From Aestuariimicrobium soli (GTDB lineage: Bacteria; Actinomycetota; Actinomycetes; Propionibacteriales; Propionibacteriaceae): a stretch of DNA of 64,000 nt. The stretch spans positions 10,929 through 74,928 of the forward strand of contig NZ_JBPJSQ010000013.1 of assembly GCF_051192575.1 (NCBI RefSeq), given 5' to 3'. The notes under the pieces were generated by a model. It worked only from the letters and a program-made list of their open reading frames with translations, ran no database searches and was not told the origin of the DNA. Below are positions 25,901 to 34,200 of this stretch, piece by piece (the stretch's first letter is position 1; each line of letters opens with the position of its first letter). The position numbers and the translations under genes are program-made.

Positions 25901-26465
25901 CACCCACGCTCACCTGCGCTACGCCGAGGCGCTCGCCGCCGTCGGACGAGCCGAGGAGTGCTGGCGGGCCATGTTGCTGGTCTGCCCGACCCTGCTCACC
26001 AGCCGGCTGCCGCAGGCTCGTCCGCGGCAGACGACCTGCTACTACTCGAGCTCCGACGCCGTCTTCGCCGACCGCTACGAGGCCGAGGAACGCTACCCCG
26101 CGCTGATGGCCGGCGAGGTCGACCTCGAGGGCGGCTGGCGCATCTACTCCTCGGGGCCGGGGCTGTTCCTGCGGCTGGTCACCGAGACCCTGCTGGGCGT
26201 CACTCGGCGCGCCGACCGGGTCGAACTCGACCCCGTGCTGCCGCCGTGGGTGGACGGCCTGACCGCCCGTGTGCCGGTGCCCGACGGGCACGTCACCGTC
26301 ACCTACCGGGTGTCCGGCAGCGGGGCTGGCGTGCGCTCGGTGTCGGTCGACGGCCGGGCGATCGAGGGTGAACCGCTGGCCAACCTGTATCGCGCTCCCG
26401 GGGTGTCGATCGATGCCTCGTTGGTCACCGACGGGGCCCACCTCGAGATCGAGGTCGGCGCATGA
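22947..26465 (+). CDS. GH94-type glycoside phosphorylase (1,2-beta-oligoglucan phosphorylase-like)
   Basis: A protein of about 1,172 residues with the architecture of large GH94 enzymes: beta-sandwich domains in the first two thirds, then an (alpha/alpha)6 barrel. The catalytic-site signature GHGDWNDSLQ puts the general acid Asp near residue 816. ATFWGREIGLMYTHAHLRYAEAL and TSRLPQARPRQTTCYYSSSDA are further conserved stretches. Length and these motifs suit 1,2-beta-oligoglucan phosphorylases better than the 800-residue cellobiose type; GH149 and GH161 are alternatives. An acidic Gly/Asp insert sits before the barrel. Starts at 22932 (TTG), 22968 or 23040 are possible; 22947 is chosen because it clears the AAGCGCTT operator. 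It is coupled to the GH35 gene. Confidence 0.8.
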   Translation: MVGRQQKVTTKTRGKEAAETASAEAVLQSADMRAAFTSSGGLRRFDVAGLSLVQQPASELESGLAGLWLQQGEECVPLLGAGSSGVLHTTDGHPWVGGTAGFTGTGDGVHSGVHARVHYRVDLDFAPDVLAWVWRVHLSPDETQGGPAAPMQVRLVHTQDVGLAPYGAVRTNEYYVSQYLDLTPVELPEHGIALAVRQNMPGATAPWAMIGSLGVGEQWSTDARQLTRTVDGRARLVPGEGLPSSRLQGEHTLVGIASAPLELVPGSVTTGGFFGVLVPDHQAATSPADRSLADAAFLFAESLPAPASLGGDHATIVAGSVFDRGVLVGDDLAPEAVERLFGAERSLVETGPDGDLWSFTIGRGAEAETVTLAAKERAVLRPHGHMLRTGSAVAPDTDLLTSTIWMAGVFASQVSQGHVNRGVAISARRTYLGLMQAHGLRIFVDRGRSEGEGDGLQLLGEPSAWALRPDRARWLYVTGEGTIEVTATAPTDRNDLLFSVRSTGGRVARVLVAAHVALGDDLGQTPAALDLEVDGNRASVALADEPDRGRLTTQWQVVSGDAPTFGGDELLFDDGAGRGEPWFVADLADVEEFTFSLTLDVVPEELAERAEHTLPELWQTISARLGLSLDEASGDAGDGDPGDDDAGGGHSEVEVLDGTLRWFAHNALIHHLSPRGLEQFSGGGWGTRDVSQGPVGLLTALAADDAQRATLLELFRAQNERGDWPQAFDFLPPSGRWAQFESHGDVVFWPVLAAGEYLQLTGDAGFLDEGVAFSGESGPTDDRPMVDHLRQAVAYIVAAMVPGSPLPAYGHGDWNDSLQPADPALAHQMASTWTATLQVHALRQLAGGLRAVGREPELAERAAGIADDTEAALHEVLLVDGELAGYGVFGPEGHTPGGEVELLVHPRDTRTGLTHGVLPWIHAISAQQLDREQANHHLDLIAEHLLGPDGARLFDRPAQYRGGPMEVFQRAEGATFWGREIGLMYTHAHLRYAEALAAVGRAEECWRAMLLVCPTLLTSRLPQARPRQTTCYYSSSDAVFADRYEAEERYPALMAGEVDLEGGWRIYSSGPGLFLRLVTETLLGVTRRADRVELDPVLPPWVDGLTARVPVPDGHVTVTYRVSGSGAGVRSVSVDGRAIEGEPLANLYRAPGVSIDASLVTDGAHLEIEVGA

Positions 26466-28873
26466 CCTCGGTCGAGGTCAGCGGACGTCAACTGCTCATC
26501 GACGGCCACCCGCGGGTGGTGGTGGCGGGTGAGATCCACTACTTCCGGGTTCCCCGTGACGAGTGGGAGCAGCGCCTCGACCTGCTGGTCGAGGCCGGCT
26601 GCAACACGGTGGCCAGCTACATTCCGTGGCTGGTGCACGAGCTCGCCGACGGATCGATCGACGTCGCCGGCGACAGCGACCCGCAGCTCGACCTGGGGGC
26701 GTTCATCGACCTGTGCGCCGAGCGGGGGCTGTGGTTCATCGCGCGCCCCGGTCCCTTCCAGATGGCCGAGCTGAAGAACGAGGGGCTGCCCTACCGCGTC
26801 TACCGCGAGCACCCCGAGATCGTGCCCGTGGGGTGGGACGGTGAGCCCTGCCCGAGTGCGACCGTCGACTACCTGGCGCCGGCCTTCCTGACCGAGACCA
26901 GGCGGTGGTACGAGGCGGTGATGCCGGTGCTGGTCGAGCGCCTGGCGACGGCCGGTGGCCCCGGCGCCGGTGGACCCGTCATCGCCGTGCAGCTCGACAA
27001 CGAGATCGGCATGCTCGCCTGGGTCACCAACAGCCCCGACCTCACCGATCACCTGCTCGACGACCTGCGCTCTTGGGTGAAGGCCAAGCACGGTGACCGG
27101 GTGGGCGAGCTCTACCCGGCCACGTCGGACGCCGACGCGTGGGCCAGGGCCGTCCGTTCCCCCGACGAGGCGTGGGCGGGTCAGCTGCGAGTCGACCTCA
27201 CCGAGTTCATGCGCGGACGATTCGCCCGCTACGTCGATGCCCTGCGCTCGATGGCCGAGCAGCTGGGGGTGCGCGGGGTGCCCTTCCTGATCAACATCCA
27301 CGGCACCTCGGGCGGCTCGGGTGAACCCTTCCCGATCGGCATCTCGCAGCTGGTCGAGACCTACGGGCGTCGTCCGGGCTACCTGTCGGGATCCGACCAC
27401 TACGTGGGCGACCTGACGCTCAACACCACCCCCGACCTGTACGTGATCAACGCCTTCCAGGCGGCCGTCCACGACGCCGACCAGCCGATCACCTCGCTGG
27501 AGTTCGAGGCGGGCACCGGAGACTACGGCGGCGGCATCGACCAGCAGTACGACCCGCACACGGTCGAGCTGAAGACGCGGCTGTTCCTCGCCCAGGGCAA
27601 CCGGATGATCAACTACTACCTTCTCGCGGGCGGGTTCAATCCCCCGCTGCACGCGCCCGTGGACGACGGCAACGACCGGATCGCCTTCACCGGCGCACGG
27701 CACGGCTTCGCCGCTCCGATCACACCCGAGGGCGAACGGGGGCCGACGTTCGCGCCGACCGCGCGGGCGGCCGCCACGGCCCGGGTGCTGGAGCCATGGC
27801 TGGCCACCTCGTCCGAGGAACTGGACGATCTGTCGCTCGCGTTCGTGCTCGACTCCTACGCCACGGAGTACGCCCACCCGTCGTCGGCGGTGATGCAACG
27901 CGTGACCGACGACCTGCGGCGGTGGCGCGGTGCCGGGCCGCGGCGGGCGCTGGCGCGGCCGGCGATGATGCGCGGGCAGCGCTTCGACGCCGTCGACGTG
28001 CAGCACGACCGGGCCCGCGAGGTCGACGGACGGCCCGTGACGGTGATGTGCGCCGTCTCCCAGCATCTGTCGGAGGCGACGCAGCGGTGGCTGGTCGACC
28101 ACTGCGAGCGCGGTGGCTCGTTGCTGCTGGTCGGACGAGTGCCCGAGTTCGACCTGGCCGGGCGCGAGTGCCGGGTGCTGGCTGACGCCCTGGGCGTGGT
28201 GCCGGGTGAGCCGGTCAGCGACGGCCCGCACACCTACCCGAGCGTGGTCTCGCACGGCTGGGCCGCACCGGAGGCCGAGGTGCGCGTCGGGTGGGCCCAG
28301 CCGCTGCAGGTGATCCGCGGTGAGGTGCTGCTCACCCTCGCCGGGAGCGGGCCCGAGCGCTGCTGTGGGCTCGACGTCGAGCTCGGTCGCGGGCGGGTGG
28401 TGCTGTTCACCGCCGAGTTGCCGGGGCTGCCGTCCTGGTTCGGACGAGCCCTCGACCGCCTCGGAGTGTCGCGGGGGCTGCGGCTGTCGTCTGAGTTCCC
28501 CGGGCTGTTCGGCACCACGACGGTCTCCGAGCCCGGCGAGTCGCGGCTGCTGCACCTGTGGAACATCTCCGGCTACGAGATGACCGGCGAGGCGCTGGTC
28601 GACGGCGAGCCGGTGGTGGGCGAGGGGCTCAGGCTGATGCCCTACACCGGCTGGATGCTGCCGCTGGGGCTGGAGCTGTCGCCCGTCAGTGCCCCGGGGG
28701 TGCGGCTGTGGGCCAACGCCGAGCTGGTCGGCCACACGTCGGGGCCGGACGGGTTGACGCTCGAGTTCGGTGCGCCGCTGACCTCGGCGACCCATCCCGG
28801 TCTGTGGGTGCGCGTCGAGGGGGCGCCGGTGACCGTCGACGAGGACCGGTGCCGGGCCGTCATCGCCGGCTGA
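26462..28873 (+). CDS. GH35 beta-galactosidase-family glycosidase
   Basis: An 803-residue glycosidase. The GH35 opening is clear: LLIDGHPRVVVAGEIHYFRVPRDEWEQRL, then AGCNTVASYIPW and FIARPGPFQMAELKNEGLP. The proton donor lies in VIAVQLDNEIGML (E181) and the nucleophile is probably one of the glutamates in TSLEFEAGTGDYGGGID (347 or 349). C-terminal beta domains follow. There is no signal peptide, so it acts inside the cell on imported oligosaccharides. The start overlaps the phosphorylase stop (ATGA), which makes a two-gene operon. Beta-galactose or beta-glucose specificity cannot be decided. Confidence 0.9.
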   Translation: MTSVEVSGRQLLIDGHPRVVVAGEIHYFRVPRDEWEQRLDLLVEAGCNTVASYIPWLVHELADGSIDVAGDSDPQLDLGAFIDLCAERGLWFIARPGPFQMAELKNEGLPYRVYREHPEIVPVGWDGEPCPSATVDYLAPAFLTETRRWYEAVMPVLVERLATAGGPGAGGPVIAVQLDNEIGMLAWVTNSPDLTDHLLDDLRSWVKAKHGDRVGELYPATSDADAWARAVRSPDEAWAGQLRVDLTEFMRGRFARYVDALRSMAEQLGVRGVPFLINIHGTSGGSGEPFPIGISQLVETYGRRPGYLSGSDHYVGDLTLNTTPDLYVINAFQAAVHDADQPITSLEFEAGTGDYGGGIDQQYDPHTVELKTRLFLAQGNRMINYYLLAGGFNPPLHAPVDDGNDRIAFTGARHGFAAPITPEGERGPTFAPTARAAATARVLEPWLATSSEELDDLSLAFVLDSYATEYAHPSSAVMQRVTDDLRRWRGAGPRRALARPAMMRGQRFDAVDVQHDRAREVDGRPVTVMCAVSQHLSEATQRWLVDHCERGGSLLLVGRVPEFDLAGRECRVLADALGVVPGEPVSDGPHTYPSVVSHGWAAPEAEVRVGWAQPLQVIRGEVLLTLAGSGPERCCGLDVELGRGRVVLFTAELPGLPSWFGRALDRLGVSRGLRLSSEFPGLFGTTTVSEPGESRLLHLWNISGYEMTGEALVDGEPVVGEGLRLMPYTGWMLPLGLELSPVSAPGVRLWANAELVGHTSGPDGLTLEFGAPLTSATHPGLWVRVEGAPVTVDEDRCRAVIAG

Positions 28874-28963
28874 CGGGCTCAGAGGCTCGACGATCATCGG
28901 TCGAGGACTGATACCGGCGCCACGGTCATCGGCACGCGGGCCCGGTCATGACACACTGCTCGG

Positions 28964-30232
28964 GTGTCTGGGCAGTCGATCACCGCAGTCGACCATCGCC
29001 CCGCGCGGCGCGGACTCTGGTGGGCCCTCGGCCCGGCCTTCGTGGCCGCCATCGCCTACGTCGACCCCGGCAACGTCGCCGCGAACCTGACCGCCGGAGC
29101 GACCCACGGGCACCTGCTGCTGTGGGTGCTCGTCGCCGCCAATCTGATGGCGGTGCTGGTGCAGTACTTGTCGGCGAAACTCGGCCTGGTCACCGGTGAC
29201 ACCCTGCCGGGCCTGATCGGGTCGCGGCTGCGCCGCCCGGGTCGCCTGGCCTTCTGGGGTCAGGCCGAACTGGTGGCGGCCGCCACCGATCTGGCCGAGG
29301 TGGTGGGTGGGGCGATCGCCCTGCGGATTCTGTTCGGTCTGCCGCTGGTGGTCGGTGGGGTGATCGTCGGGGCCGTCTCGATGGGGCTCTTGCTGGTGCA
29401 GTCGCGCGGACAGCGGCGCTTCGAATACGTGGTGGCGGCCCTGCTGGCCGTCATCGGGCTCGGGTTCGTGGCTGGGCTGTTCGTCACCGACGTCGACTGG
29501 CGATCGGCCGGGGCGGGGCTGGTGCCGCGGTTCGACGGGTCCGAGTCGGTGCTGCTCGCCGCCAGCATGCTCGGTGCCACCGTGATGCCGCACGCGATCT
29601 ACCTGCACTCGGGGCTCACCCGCGACCACTTCGTGCGGGACGGATTCACCCAGCCCACCGGGGACGAGGTTCCCCGCCTGCTGCGCGCGACCCGCATCGA
29701 CGTGGTGGCGGCGCTCGTCGTGGCGGGCAGCATCAACCTGGCCATGCTGGTGCTGGCCGCCAACAGCCTGCAGGGCGTCAGCGGCACCGACACCATCGAG
29801 GGAGCTCACGCCGCCATCGCGGCATCCCTCGGACCGGCCGTGGCGTTGCTGTTCGGCATTGGTCTGCTGGCCTCGGGGCTGGCCTCGACCTCCGTCGGCT
29901 CCTACGCCGGGGCGACCATCATGGCGGGACTGCTACGCGTGCGGGTGCCGCTGGTGTGGCGTCGGCTGGTCACGCTGCTGCCGGCCTTGGCCGTGTTGGC
30001 CTCGGGCTTCGACCCCACCCGGGCGCTGGTGCTCAGTCAGGTGGTGCTGAGCCTCGGGATTCCGTTCGCCCTCGTGCCGCTGGTGCGCCTCACCGGAGAT
30101 CGGGCGTTGATGGGCGCGCACGCCAACGCTCGTCCGACCACGGTGCTCGCCTGGGTGGTGACGGCGGCGATCGTCGGGTTGAACCTCGCGTTGCTCGGGC
30201 TCACCCTGCTCGAGTTCACCCGGGCGGGCTGA
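28964..30232 (+). CDS. mntH: NRAMP-family divalent metal (Mn/Fe) transporter
   Basis: A 422-residue protein with about 11 helices. The metal-binding motif in helix 1 is AYVDPGNVAANLTAG, and helix 6 has VMPHAIYLHSGL; Asp/Asn and Met/His of these are the ligands in the family. Proton-driven uptake of Mn2+ or Fe2+ is expected. The GTG at 28964 follows a weak ribosome site; no other start fits as well. Its last 17 bases overlap the convergent PrsW gene. The 90-base gap upstream shows no clear MntR or DtxR box. Confidence 0.9.
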   Translation: MSGQSITAVDHRPARRGLWWALGPAFVAAIAYVDPGNVAANLTAGATHGHLLLWVLVAANLMAVLVQYLSAKLGLVTGDTLPGLIGSRLRRPGRLAFWGQAELVAAATDLAEVVGGAIALRILFGLPLVVGGVIVGAVSMGLLLVQSRGQRRFEYVVAALLAVIGLGFVAGLFVTDVDWRSAGAGLVPRFDGSESVLLAASMLGATVMPHAIYLHSGLTRDHFVRDGFTQPTGDEVPRLLRATRIDVVAALVVAGSINLAMLVLAANSLQGVSGTDTIEGAHAAIAASLGPAVALLFGIGLLASGLASTSVGSYAGATIMAGLLRVRVPLVWRRLVTLLPALAVLASGFDPTRALVLSQVVLSLGIPFALVPLVRLTGDRALMGAHANARPTTVLAWVVTAAIVGLNLALLGLTLLEFTRAG

Positions 30233-31101
30233 GCGCGCGGCGCACGTCGGCGCGGTGGGCGTGGATGGTCAGCCAGAGCAGTGAACCCACGCTGACCACG
30301 CCGATGAGCACGTGCAGCATGAGGCTCGAACTGGCGTCCCACAGGGTGTGCAGCACGATCGCCGCGAGGTGGACAAGCACCAGGCGCAGCACCGGCCAGA
30401 CGCGGCTGCGCCCGTCTGCCTTCGCCTCGGCCACCGCCCACAGGGCGGCGCAGATCGCGCCCGTCCAGGCGACGTGGCCGGCCGGCACGAGGATGCCCCG
30501 CAGGATCAGGGTTGAGTCGAGGGCCGCCAACCCACCCGGCTGACCCGAGGAGTTCTTCTCGAGCAGCGCGTTGAACCCGTAACCCATGGTCTCGAGCACC
30601 GCGAATCCCGTGGCGGCGGCGATGCCGACGACGACCCCACCCGCCCCGGGTGCGGACGATGCCCACGGCGGCGAGCAGTACGAGCGGCACCACCAGCTTG
30701 GCCGATTCCTCGATCAGACCCACGAGCAGGATGGACGCCTGGCCGAGGAGTGAGCCGGCGATGGATTCGGCGATGCCCGCCAGCGTGATGCCCACCAGCC
30801 CGCCGATGGCCGCGGTCACCAGCACCAGGGTGCCGGGAACCATCGGCCCGACGCGGGAGGTCTGGGCGAAGAGCAGCACCGCGATGGGCACGGTGGCCGC
30901 GCCGACCAGCAGCACGGTCGGCAGCATCGTCGAATTGCCGGTGAGCAGCATCACCACGAAGGTGACCACGTAGGCGACGACCCCGACGCCGAGGGCGAGC
31001 AGCCACGTCAGTCGTCGTGGGTGGGTGGACGAGGTGGTGTCGACACGTCGCTCGTTCCTCGCTCCTACTCGACCAGCGGTGTCCCCCGGTGGCTCAGTCA
31101 T
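30216..31101 (-). pseudogene. PrsW-family intramembrane metalloprotease, frameshifted
   Basis: Two frames together give a PrsW-like membrane protein. The first part (31101 leftward) has helices and the EESAKL motif (EExxK), and goes off frame after VGIVRTRGG near 30645. The second part, in another frame to 30216, continues GVVVGIAAATGFAVLETMGYG (the FxxxExxxY motif) and ends with HTLWD and further helices. One extra G in the G-rich stretch around 30640-30655 explains the shift: removing it gives RTRGGGVVVGIAAATGF. It could be a true inactivation or a sequencing error. The start overlaps the debranching gene's stop; the N-terminus includes a dispersed repeat. Confidence 0.78.
31040..31078 (+). 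repeat. Dispersed 39-bp repeat, copy 1 (inside the PrsW 5' region)
   Basis: A 39-base sequence starting TCGACACGTCGCTCGTTCC is identical to 45206-45244 and recurs inverted with two changes at 60137-60175. Here it is translated, on the minus strand, as part of the PrsW N-terminus (VGARNERRVD). Confidence 0.85.
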
Positions 31102-32989
31102 CCTCGTCACCCGACAGCGCCCTCGCCACCACGATCGCCGACGCTGCCGCCCATGCCTGCGGACGACAGCTCGCCGGGTAGGGGTGCGGCGGGAAGACCT
31201 CGTCCGCCGGCTGACCCCCGTACAACTCGGGCATCCGGAACTCGAACCCCTCGGCCGCCCGCAGCAGCTGCTCCGCGACCTCGGCGGCCTCGTCAGTGAA
31301 GCCCTCGCGCAGCATGCCGTCGATGATCACGGCAGTGTCGTGCGTCCACACCGAACCGACGTGGTACCCCAGCGGCCAGTACCCGGCGTTGGTCGTCGAC
31401 AGCGTGCGAATGCCGTAGCCGGACGACATCGACTCGTGCATCAACCTCATCACCACGGTGCGGGCCTCGTCGGCGGTCAGCAGGCCCGTGCCGAGCAGAT
31501 GCCCCATGTTCGAGGCCACCCCGTCGACGGGGCGCTTGTCGGCATCCAGCGCCAGCGCCGGGTAGGCGCCCAGGTCGTCCGAGACCCAGAACTGTCGGCG
31601 GAAGCGGGCGTTGAGGGCCTCGGCCCACTCCCGCCATTCGGCGGCGGCACCGTCGTCCCCCCAGGTCTCGAGCAGTCCGGCGGCACCGAGGGCGGCCGCG
31701 TGCGCGTAGCCCTGCACCTCGCACAGGGCGATCGGCGAGGTGGCCTGCGAGCCGTCGGCCCAGCGGATCGAGTCCCCGGAGTCCTTCCACCCCTGATTGG
31801 CCAGGCCATGCCCCGACTCGTCGCGGTACTCGAGGAACCCGTCGCCATCGGCGTCGGCGTGGTCGCGCAGCCACCCCAGGGCCCGTCGCAGCGCAGGCTC
31901 GAACTCGCGCACGTCCTCCCCGGTGGCGGCCAGATCGACCAGCAGCAGGATCCACAACGGCGTCGCGTCGATGGTGCCGAAGTACTCCGGCGGCAGGCTG
32001 ACGTGCCCCCCCGTCTCGGCGTGCGACTCCGATCCCAGGTTCAGGGTCACCCGGCGCACCTCGTGCAGGATCTTCCCCGGCTGCTCCGCGGTGTCGATGG
32101 TGACCGCCTTCCCCTGCCTGCGGGCCAGCACCCGCAGCGTCGTCCGGGCGATCGAAGGGTCGTGGTCGAGCACCAGCCGCGCGCTGATCAGCGAGTCTCG
32201 GCCGAACAGCGTGAAGTACCAGGGCGAACCGGCGGCGAAGAAGGGCTCATCGGCGTGGTCGGGCTCGGCCAGCCTCAGGGCATTGAGGTCGCGCAGGCTG
32301 ACCGCGAGCAGGCGGTCGACCGCCGTCGGCCGCTCGGCCACGGGCACCTCCAGGGCCTCGGCCGTCGTCGCCCCGAACGGTGCACCCGCGTCGGCCAACG
32401 TCAATGTGAACGCGGCGCTGGCCTCACCCCGGGCCGGCACCACCAGCGTCGTCCGGGCCACCAGCTCCGAGCCTTCGACGCTGAATCCGCCGGTCAGCCG
32501 GGCGGTGGTCTGCTCGTCGCGCCACTGCCAGCCGAGCACACCCTCGTCCACCGACGAGATCGCGTCCGCGGCCACCGGGGCACCCGACAGCCCCTGCTTG
32601 ATCTGCTCCATGGTGCTGGTGTCGGGCACGAGCCGCACCACCAGTCCCAGGGTGGTCTCGACCAGGGCGGACGACCGCACCACCACCGTCTCGGTCAGCG
32701 TGTCGGAGCTCAGCTCGCGCCGCCGCCGCAGCCACACGGCCGGGTCGACGCCGTACTCGGGGGTGCGCACCACGGCGTGGAACTCCGCGGTTGCCCCACC
32801 CGGGAGGTGGCTGGTGGTGGGCTCGAGCACCCGTTCGTCCACCTCGACGACGAGCCGCGAGACCACCCGTTCGTCCCCGATGTAGACGCCCTGGGCGCCC
32901 TCGCCGGTGAGCTGCCCGTCGCGGTGGGACCACGCCTGCAGGGGGGCGTTGAGGACGGCGGCGTCGGCGTGCAGGTACGGCTGGTTCAT
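31094..32989 (-). CDS. Amylo-alpha-1,6-glucosidase / glycogen-debranching-type protein
   Basis: A 631-residue cytosolic protein. The N-terminal beta domain (about 1-220) resembles the glycogen-debranching N-terminal domain, with GVYIGDERVVSRL. The (alpha/alpha)6 catalytic part begins at SPWYFTLFGRDSLISARLVL, the family signature, and continues with PGKILHEVRR, ATPLWILLLVDL, a Glu/Asp-rich HADADGDGFLEYRDE, NQGWKDSGDSI and NAGYWPLGYHVGSVWTHDTAVI. Actinobacterial members trim alpha-1,6 branches or related storage glucans. ATG at 32989 is preferred over 33013. Downstream of the SorC regulator by 39 bases on the same strand. Confidence 0.85.
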   Translation of the reverse strand: MNQPYLHADAAVLNAPLQAWSHRDGQLTGEGAQGVYIGDERVVSRLVVEVDERVLEPTTSHLPGGATAEFHAVVRTPEYGVDPAVWLRRRRELSSDTLTETVVVRSSALVETTLGLVVRLVPDTSTMEQIKQGLSGAPVAADAISSVDEGVLGWQWRDEQTTARLTGGFSVEGSELVARTTLVVPARGEASAAFTLTLADAGAPFGATTAEALEVPVAERPTAVDRLLAVSLRDLNALRLAEPDHADEPFFAAGSPWYFTLFGRDSLISARLVLDHDPSIARTTLRVLARRQGKAVTIDTAEQPGKILHEVRRVTLNLGSESHAETGGHVSLPPEYFGTIDATPLWILLLVDLAATGEDVREFEPALRRALGWLRDHADADGDGFLEYRDESGHGLANQGWKDSGDSIRWADGSQATSPIALCEVQGYAHAAALGAAGLLETWGDDGAAAEWREWAEALNARFRRQFWVSDDLGAYPALALDADKRPVDGVASNMGHLLGTGLLTADEARTVVMRLMHESMSSGYGIRTLSTTNAGYWPLGYHVGSVWTHDTAVIIDGMLREGFTDEAAEVAEQLLRAAEGFEFRMPELYGGQPADEVFPPHPYPASCRPQAWAAASAIVVARALSGDEDD

Positions 32990-33028
32990 GGCACGAGCGT
33001 TCCACACCACCACGGCGGTTCGCAGCGA

Positions 33029-33970
33029 TCAGAGGCGCTCCAACAGGGCGCGCGCGGCACCGTCGTCCAACACCACGTCGGTGACGGCGTGTGCCCGCAG
33101 CGCAGCCAGCAGGGGCACGGCCTTCGCGACCCCCGAGGCCACGCACAACCGCCGCGGGATGAACTGCAGTTCGGCCGGGGTCAGCCCCGAGGCGCGGCGG
33201 TTCAGCTCGACGTCGCGCCACGACCCGTCCTCCCGCAGCAGCACCGTGCAGACGTCGCCCACGACCCGGTCGGAGCGCAGGGAGTGCAGGTCGTCCTCCG
33301 ACAGGTAGCCGGCCGAATAGACGTGGCTCGGCACCCCGGCGCTCATCGAGCCGACCCCGAAGACCGCCACGTCGGCGGCCCGCTGCGCCGAGCGCACGTG
33401 CTGCACCGATCGCTCACGCCACATCGCCTCGCGGGTCTCGGCGTAGTCGAAGAACGCCGGCACGGGGAACAGCACCATCTGGGAGTCCCACAGCTGGGCC
33501 ATGGTCGACATGATCGAGCCCACGTAGGGAATGCCCGTGGTGAGCCCGTTGGCGCCGCCGTTGAGTTGGACGAGCGTCGTGCCCGAGTGCTCCCGCGGGT
33601 GCAGGTGCGAGACGATCGCGTTCAGCGTCGTACCCCAGGCGACGCCGATCGTGTCACCTTCGCGGACGATCTCGGTCAGCTCCCGAGCGGCGACCCTGGC
33701 TACCTTGTCGAGGCGGACGACCTCGGTCGCCTGCCCCTTCACGGGCACCACCGTGACGTTCACGCCGAACAGGGAGCGAAGCGTCGAGGCGAGCGTGCTG
33801 GTCGATTCCTCGCGCTGGCGCACGTGGATCTCGACGACCCCCGACTCCCGGGCCTGGCTCAGCAATCGCGAGATGGTCGAGCGGGAGGTGTTGAACTGGC
33901 GGGCGATCGCGTCCATGGTCTCGCCCTGCACGTAGTACAGCTGCGCCACGGCGTACAGGTCGTCCGGCAA
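33029..33970 (-). CDS. SorC/DeoR-type sugar-binding transcriptional regulator
   Basis: A 313-residue regulator. The N-terminal HTH reads LYAVAQLYYVQGETMDAIARQFNTSRSTISRLLSQARESGVVEI. A SorC-type effector domain follows, with GDTIGVAWGTTLNAIV, LVQLNGGAN and VASGVAKAVPLLAALRA. The start is TTG at 33970 because a stop lies directly upstream in frame and the first helix of the HTH is needed; TTG is an uncommon choice. It is divergent from glpF-glpK, with tandem CTGCA-type palindromes between them, so it probably controls glycerol uptake and itself, perhaps sensing glycerol 3-phosphate. Confidence 0.85.
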   Translation of the reverse strand: MPDDLYAVAQLYYVQGETMDAIARQFNTSRSTISRLLSQARESGVVEIHVRQREESTSTLASTLRSLFGVNVTVVPVKGQATEVVRLDKVARVAARELTEIVREGDTIGVAWGTTLNAIVSHLHPREHSGTTLVQLNGGANGLTTGIPYVGSIMSTMAQLWDSQMVLFPVPAFFDYAETREAMWRERSVQHVRSAQRAADVAVFGVGSMSAGVPSHVYSAGYLSEDDLHSLRSDRVVGDVCTVLLREDGSWRDVELNRRASGLTPAELQFIPRRLCVASGVAKAVPLLAALRAHAVTDVVLDDGAARALLERL

Positions 33971-33996
33971 ACTCGCTCACCACCCCAAGGGAGGGT

Positions 33997-34032
33997 CTGC
34001 ACGTTCGTGCAGGCCACTGCTGCAATCGTGCA
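33997..34032. promoter_or_regulatory. Tandem operator candidates before glpF
   Basis: CTGCACG-TT-CGTGCAG (33997-34012) is a perfect 7-bp-arm palindrome. A related site, CTGCAATCGTGCAC (34020-34033), follows about 23 bases on. Both lie in the SorC-glpF divergent promoter and are the likely binding sites of the SorC regulator. Confidence 0.62.
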
Positions 34033-34116
34033 CCGGGCGGGGGACAGGGCGCAACATCTGTGGTGCAGGCAACGGGGGAGCCGGCCATGGGAGCCGATGC
34101 TCGCCCCGCATGCAGC

Positions 34117-34200
34117 ACGACACAGCGATGTGTCGTCACACGACCGGGAGCCCGGTCGTCCGAATCAAGGGGTGCCTGTGCACCCGAAGGGAGAACTCCC
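34117..34200 (+). promoter_or_regulatory. glpF leader with four successive inverted repeats
   Basis: In order: ACGACACA-GCGA-TGTGTCGT (34117-34136), ACGACCGGG-AG-CCCGGTCGT (34140-34159), GGGTGC-CTGT-GCACCC (34170-34185), and GGGAG-AA-CTCCC (34189-34200), which contains the Shine-Dalgarno GGGAG. The last could hide the ribosome site by base-pairing immediately before the GTG start at 34201. It may be a structured leader or a set of operators. Confidence 0.55.

Noticed and set aside
26303..28897. 864-codon frame opposite the GH35 gene
   Set aside because: Arg/Gly/His-rich antisense shadow; the plus-strand gene shows clear GH35 motifs.
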